This document shows, in pieces, positions 6,937 to 7,459 of a stretch of DNA of 7,459 nucleotides (the stretch's first letter is position 1; every line of letters begins with the position of its first letter). Made by a program: the position numbers and the translations under genes. Source of the DNA: Fidelibacterota bacterium (GTDB lineage: Bacteria; Fidelibacterota; Marinisomatia; Marinisomatales; CAZVFT01); the NCBI GenBank assembly GCA_014381485.1, contig JACNLN010000025.1:1-7459 (forward strand), in the 5' to 3' direction. The notes beneath the pieces are model-generated. The model had not been told where the DNA came from. It did no database searches and saw only the letters and a list, made by a program, of their open reading frames with translations.

Positions 6937-7368
6937 TTGATTCAAGTAGTCAATAACCGGCGACTGGTGCGGGAGCTGGTTCTGCAGGCTCTATATGCTC
7001 ATGAATTTACCCATGACCCACCCGAACAACTCATCGAGATTCTAAAAGAATACAACATAATTCAGAGGAATATGGAATCTTATTTTCGTGAATTACTCAC
7101 TAAATCTATCACCCACCAAGAAGATACAAAAAGTGAAATTATTCAAAGGTTACACAACTGGAAATGGGAACGAGTAGCTCTCGTTGATCGTATCATTCTG
7201 AAAATGATGGTTACTGAGATGAAATATATGGAGGATGTACCTTTAAAAGTATCCATTACAGAAGGTGTGGAGATTGCTAAAAAATACAGTACTGAAGAAA
7301 GTGGTGCATTCGTAAATGGAATTCTTGATTCTATGTACCATTCTCTTGTTCATCATGAAGGCAGTTAA
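6937..7368 (+). CDS. nusB: Transcription antitermination factor NusB
   Basis: Small all-helical RNA-binding protein of 143 residues (E. coli NusB has 139). With NusE (ribosomal protein S10) it binds boxA RNA and promotes antitermination of rRNA transcripts. The N-terminus NRRLVRELVLQALYAHE (7-23) matches the family's arginine-rich first helix. The C-terminal half carries DRIILKMMVTEM (84-95) and the hallmark block VPLKVSITEGVEIAKKY then STEESGAFVNGILD (101-131). The start is taken as TTG at 6937, directly after the BCAT TAA, because no ATG or GTG in frame keeps the N-terminal helix intact; the only upstream ATG in this frame runs into that stop. There is no clear Shine-Dalgarno, so translation probably depends on ribosomes finishing the BCAT gene. 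It is the last clear gene of the plus-strand unit. Confidence 0.93.
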   Translation: MIQVVNNRRLVRELVLQALYAHEFTHDPPEQLIEILKEYNIIQRNMESYFRELLTKSITHQEDTKSEIIQRLHNWKWERVALVDRIILKMMVTEMKYMEDVPLKVSITEGVEIAKKYSTEESGAFVNGILDSMYHSLVHHEGS

Positions 7369-7459
7369 GTTCCTTCTTATCATTAAACTGGCAATGGTTA
7401 GTCGTAATAAATATGGTCGGATTTTAAATGAAAATTGTTTGGTTGAAACGAAGGAATTC
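7355..7459 (+). other. Window end: possible start of an unresolved next gene
   Basis: After nusB there is no hairpin with a T-run, so the operon may continue. A frame starting with ATG at 7355 overlaps nusB by 14 nt and stays open for 35 codons to the edge, starting MKAVKFLLIIKLAM. A different frame has an ATG at 7428, directly after an in-frame TAA, encoding MKIVWLKRR before the edge. The first has no Shine-Dalgarno; the second has only a weak GGTCGGA upstream. I cannot identify either, and at most one is likely to be real. Confidence 0.15.

Noticed and set aside
7454..7459. Window ends exactly on GAATTC (EcoRI site), possibly a clone boundary
   Set aside because: Other GAATTC sites occur inside the window (for example near 1394 and 1572), and no vector sequence is visible, so this is probably coincidence.

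Overview
The window is a stretch of ordinary bacterial chromosome, moderately AT-rich, with seven well-supported protein genes in two divergent transcription units. No rRNA, tRNA, CRISPR, phage or transposase gene is visible. The gene families are widespread and do not fix the taxonomy. A free-living Gram-negative bacterium of the FCB-type lineages (for example Marinimicrobia/SAR406 or a relative) is a guess from overall style: short gene spacing, a PhoH/thiolase/acyl-CoA dehydrogenase mix and palindromic intergenic repeats. Confidence in that placement is low.

Layout. Positions 1-348 hold no convincing gene. They form a cluster of nested inverted repeats, including a terminator-shaped hairpin at 163-187. 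Positions 349-2399 are a two-gene minus-strand unit: thiamine pyrophosphokinase (start at 2399, not further upstream) followed by a sodium:solute symporter whose GTG start overlaps the kinase stop by 4 nt. A sigma70-like promoter lies at 2430-2458 on the minus strand. Positions 2400-2618 are the divergent control region. Positions 2619-7368 are a compact plus-strand unit: phoH, thiolase (8-nt overlap), acyl-CoA dehydrogenase (1-nt gap), branched-chain aminotransferase (4-nt ATGA overlap) and nusB (TTG start directly after the preceding stop). The last 91 bases follow nusB and contain only possible starts of an unresolved next gene.

How the genes fit together. Thiolase, acyl-CoA dehydrogenase and BCAT are consistent with branched-chain amino acid or short acyl-CoA metabolism: transamination, flavin-dependent alpha,beta-desaturation, and thiolytic cleavage or condensation. 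They are flanked by two RNA-related genes (phoH, nusB) in one apparently coupled message. The minus-strand pair suggests cofactor uptake followed by activation: a Na+ symporter coupled to the enzyme that makes thiamine diphosphate. That substrate is an inference from gene context.

I looked for an undescribed system and did not find a clear one. The items most worth checking are the symporter-thiamine kinase coupling, the mixed RNA/acyl-CoA operon, and the palindromic repeat cluster at the left edge.
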